36,480 nt of DNA from an uncultured Bacilli bacterium. GTDB taxonomy: Bacteria > Bacillota_I > Bacilli_A > RF39 > UBA660. This document shows, one piece after another, positions 36,458 through 36,480 of the stretch (position 1 is its first letter; each line of letters starts with the position of its first letter). A program made the position numbers and the translations under genes. A model generated the notes under the pieces. The model ran no database searches. It saw only the letters and a program-made list of their open reading frames with translations, and was not told the DNA's origin. Location: NCBI GenBank assembly GCA_947631045.1, contig CANRJV010000011.1, positions 1 to 36,480 of the forward strand. Direction: 5' to 3'.

Positions 36458-36480
36458 GCTGTTGAAAACAGCCATAAATT

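Noticed and set aside
1-36480. CRISPR arrays, transposase genes, tRNA or rRNA genes
   Set aside because: No regularly spaced direct repeats, transposase motifs, or tRNA/rRNA signatures were recognised on either strand by eye.

Overview
AT-rich Bacillota-type chromosomal window (probably a gut Bacilli/Mollicutes-like lineage; inference from composition and gene content, taxonomy not testable here). No CRISPR array, rRNA or tRNA was recognised. The left end (about 200-3240) is a tightly overlapping accessory cassette: an AbiE-type type IV toxin-antitoxin pair with a C-terminally truncated AbiEii and a 19-bp operator-like inverted repeat, a small ORF resembling the N-terminal module of TOTE-system primases, a deoxyribosyltransferase-like protein, a Sel1-repeat protein and a GNAT acetyltransferase. 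The middle carries NUDIX, MATE, a multi-Myb/SANT-like protein, bile salt hydrolase, gmk, DUF1003, MmcQ/YjbR, GDPD, a PIG-L deacetylase, a TetR/MMPL pair, a nuclease, a heterodimeric ABC exporter and two anchored surface proteins. The right end carries a TIGR01212 radical SAM protein, rlmB, a sigH-like sigma factor, a three-gene helical-protein operon, a GH25 lysozyme, a double-ORF6N protein, an MDR dehydrogenase and a HIT pseudogene. Strongest unexplained signals: (1) two perfect coding palindromes at the homologous codon of both ORF6N copies, with compensated base changes; (2) an MMPL transporter with a ~540-aa tandem-repeat insertion; (3) a non-coding interval at 27.24-27.57 kb with two perfect 0A-box-like 9-mers, a locally GC-rich structured segment and a minus-strand sRNA-like unit (consensus promoter plus intrinsic terminator).
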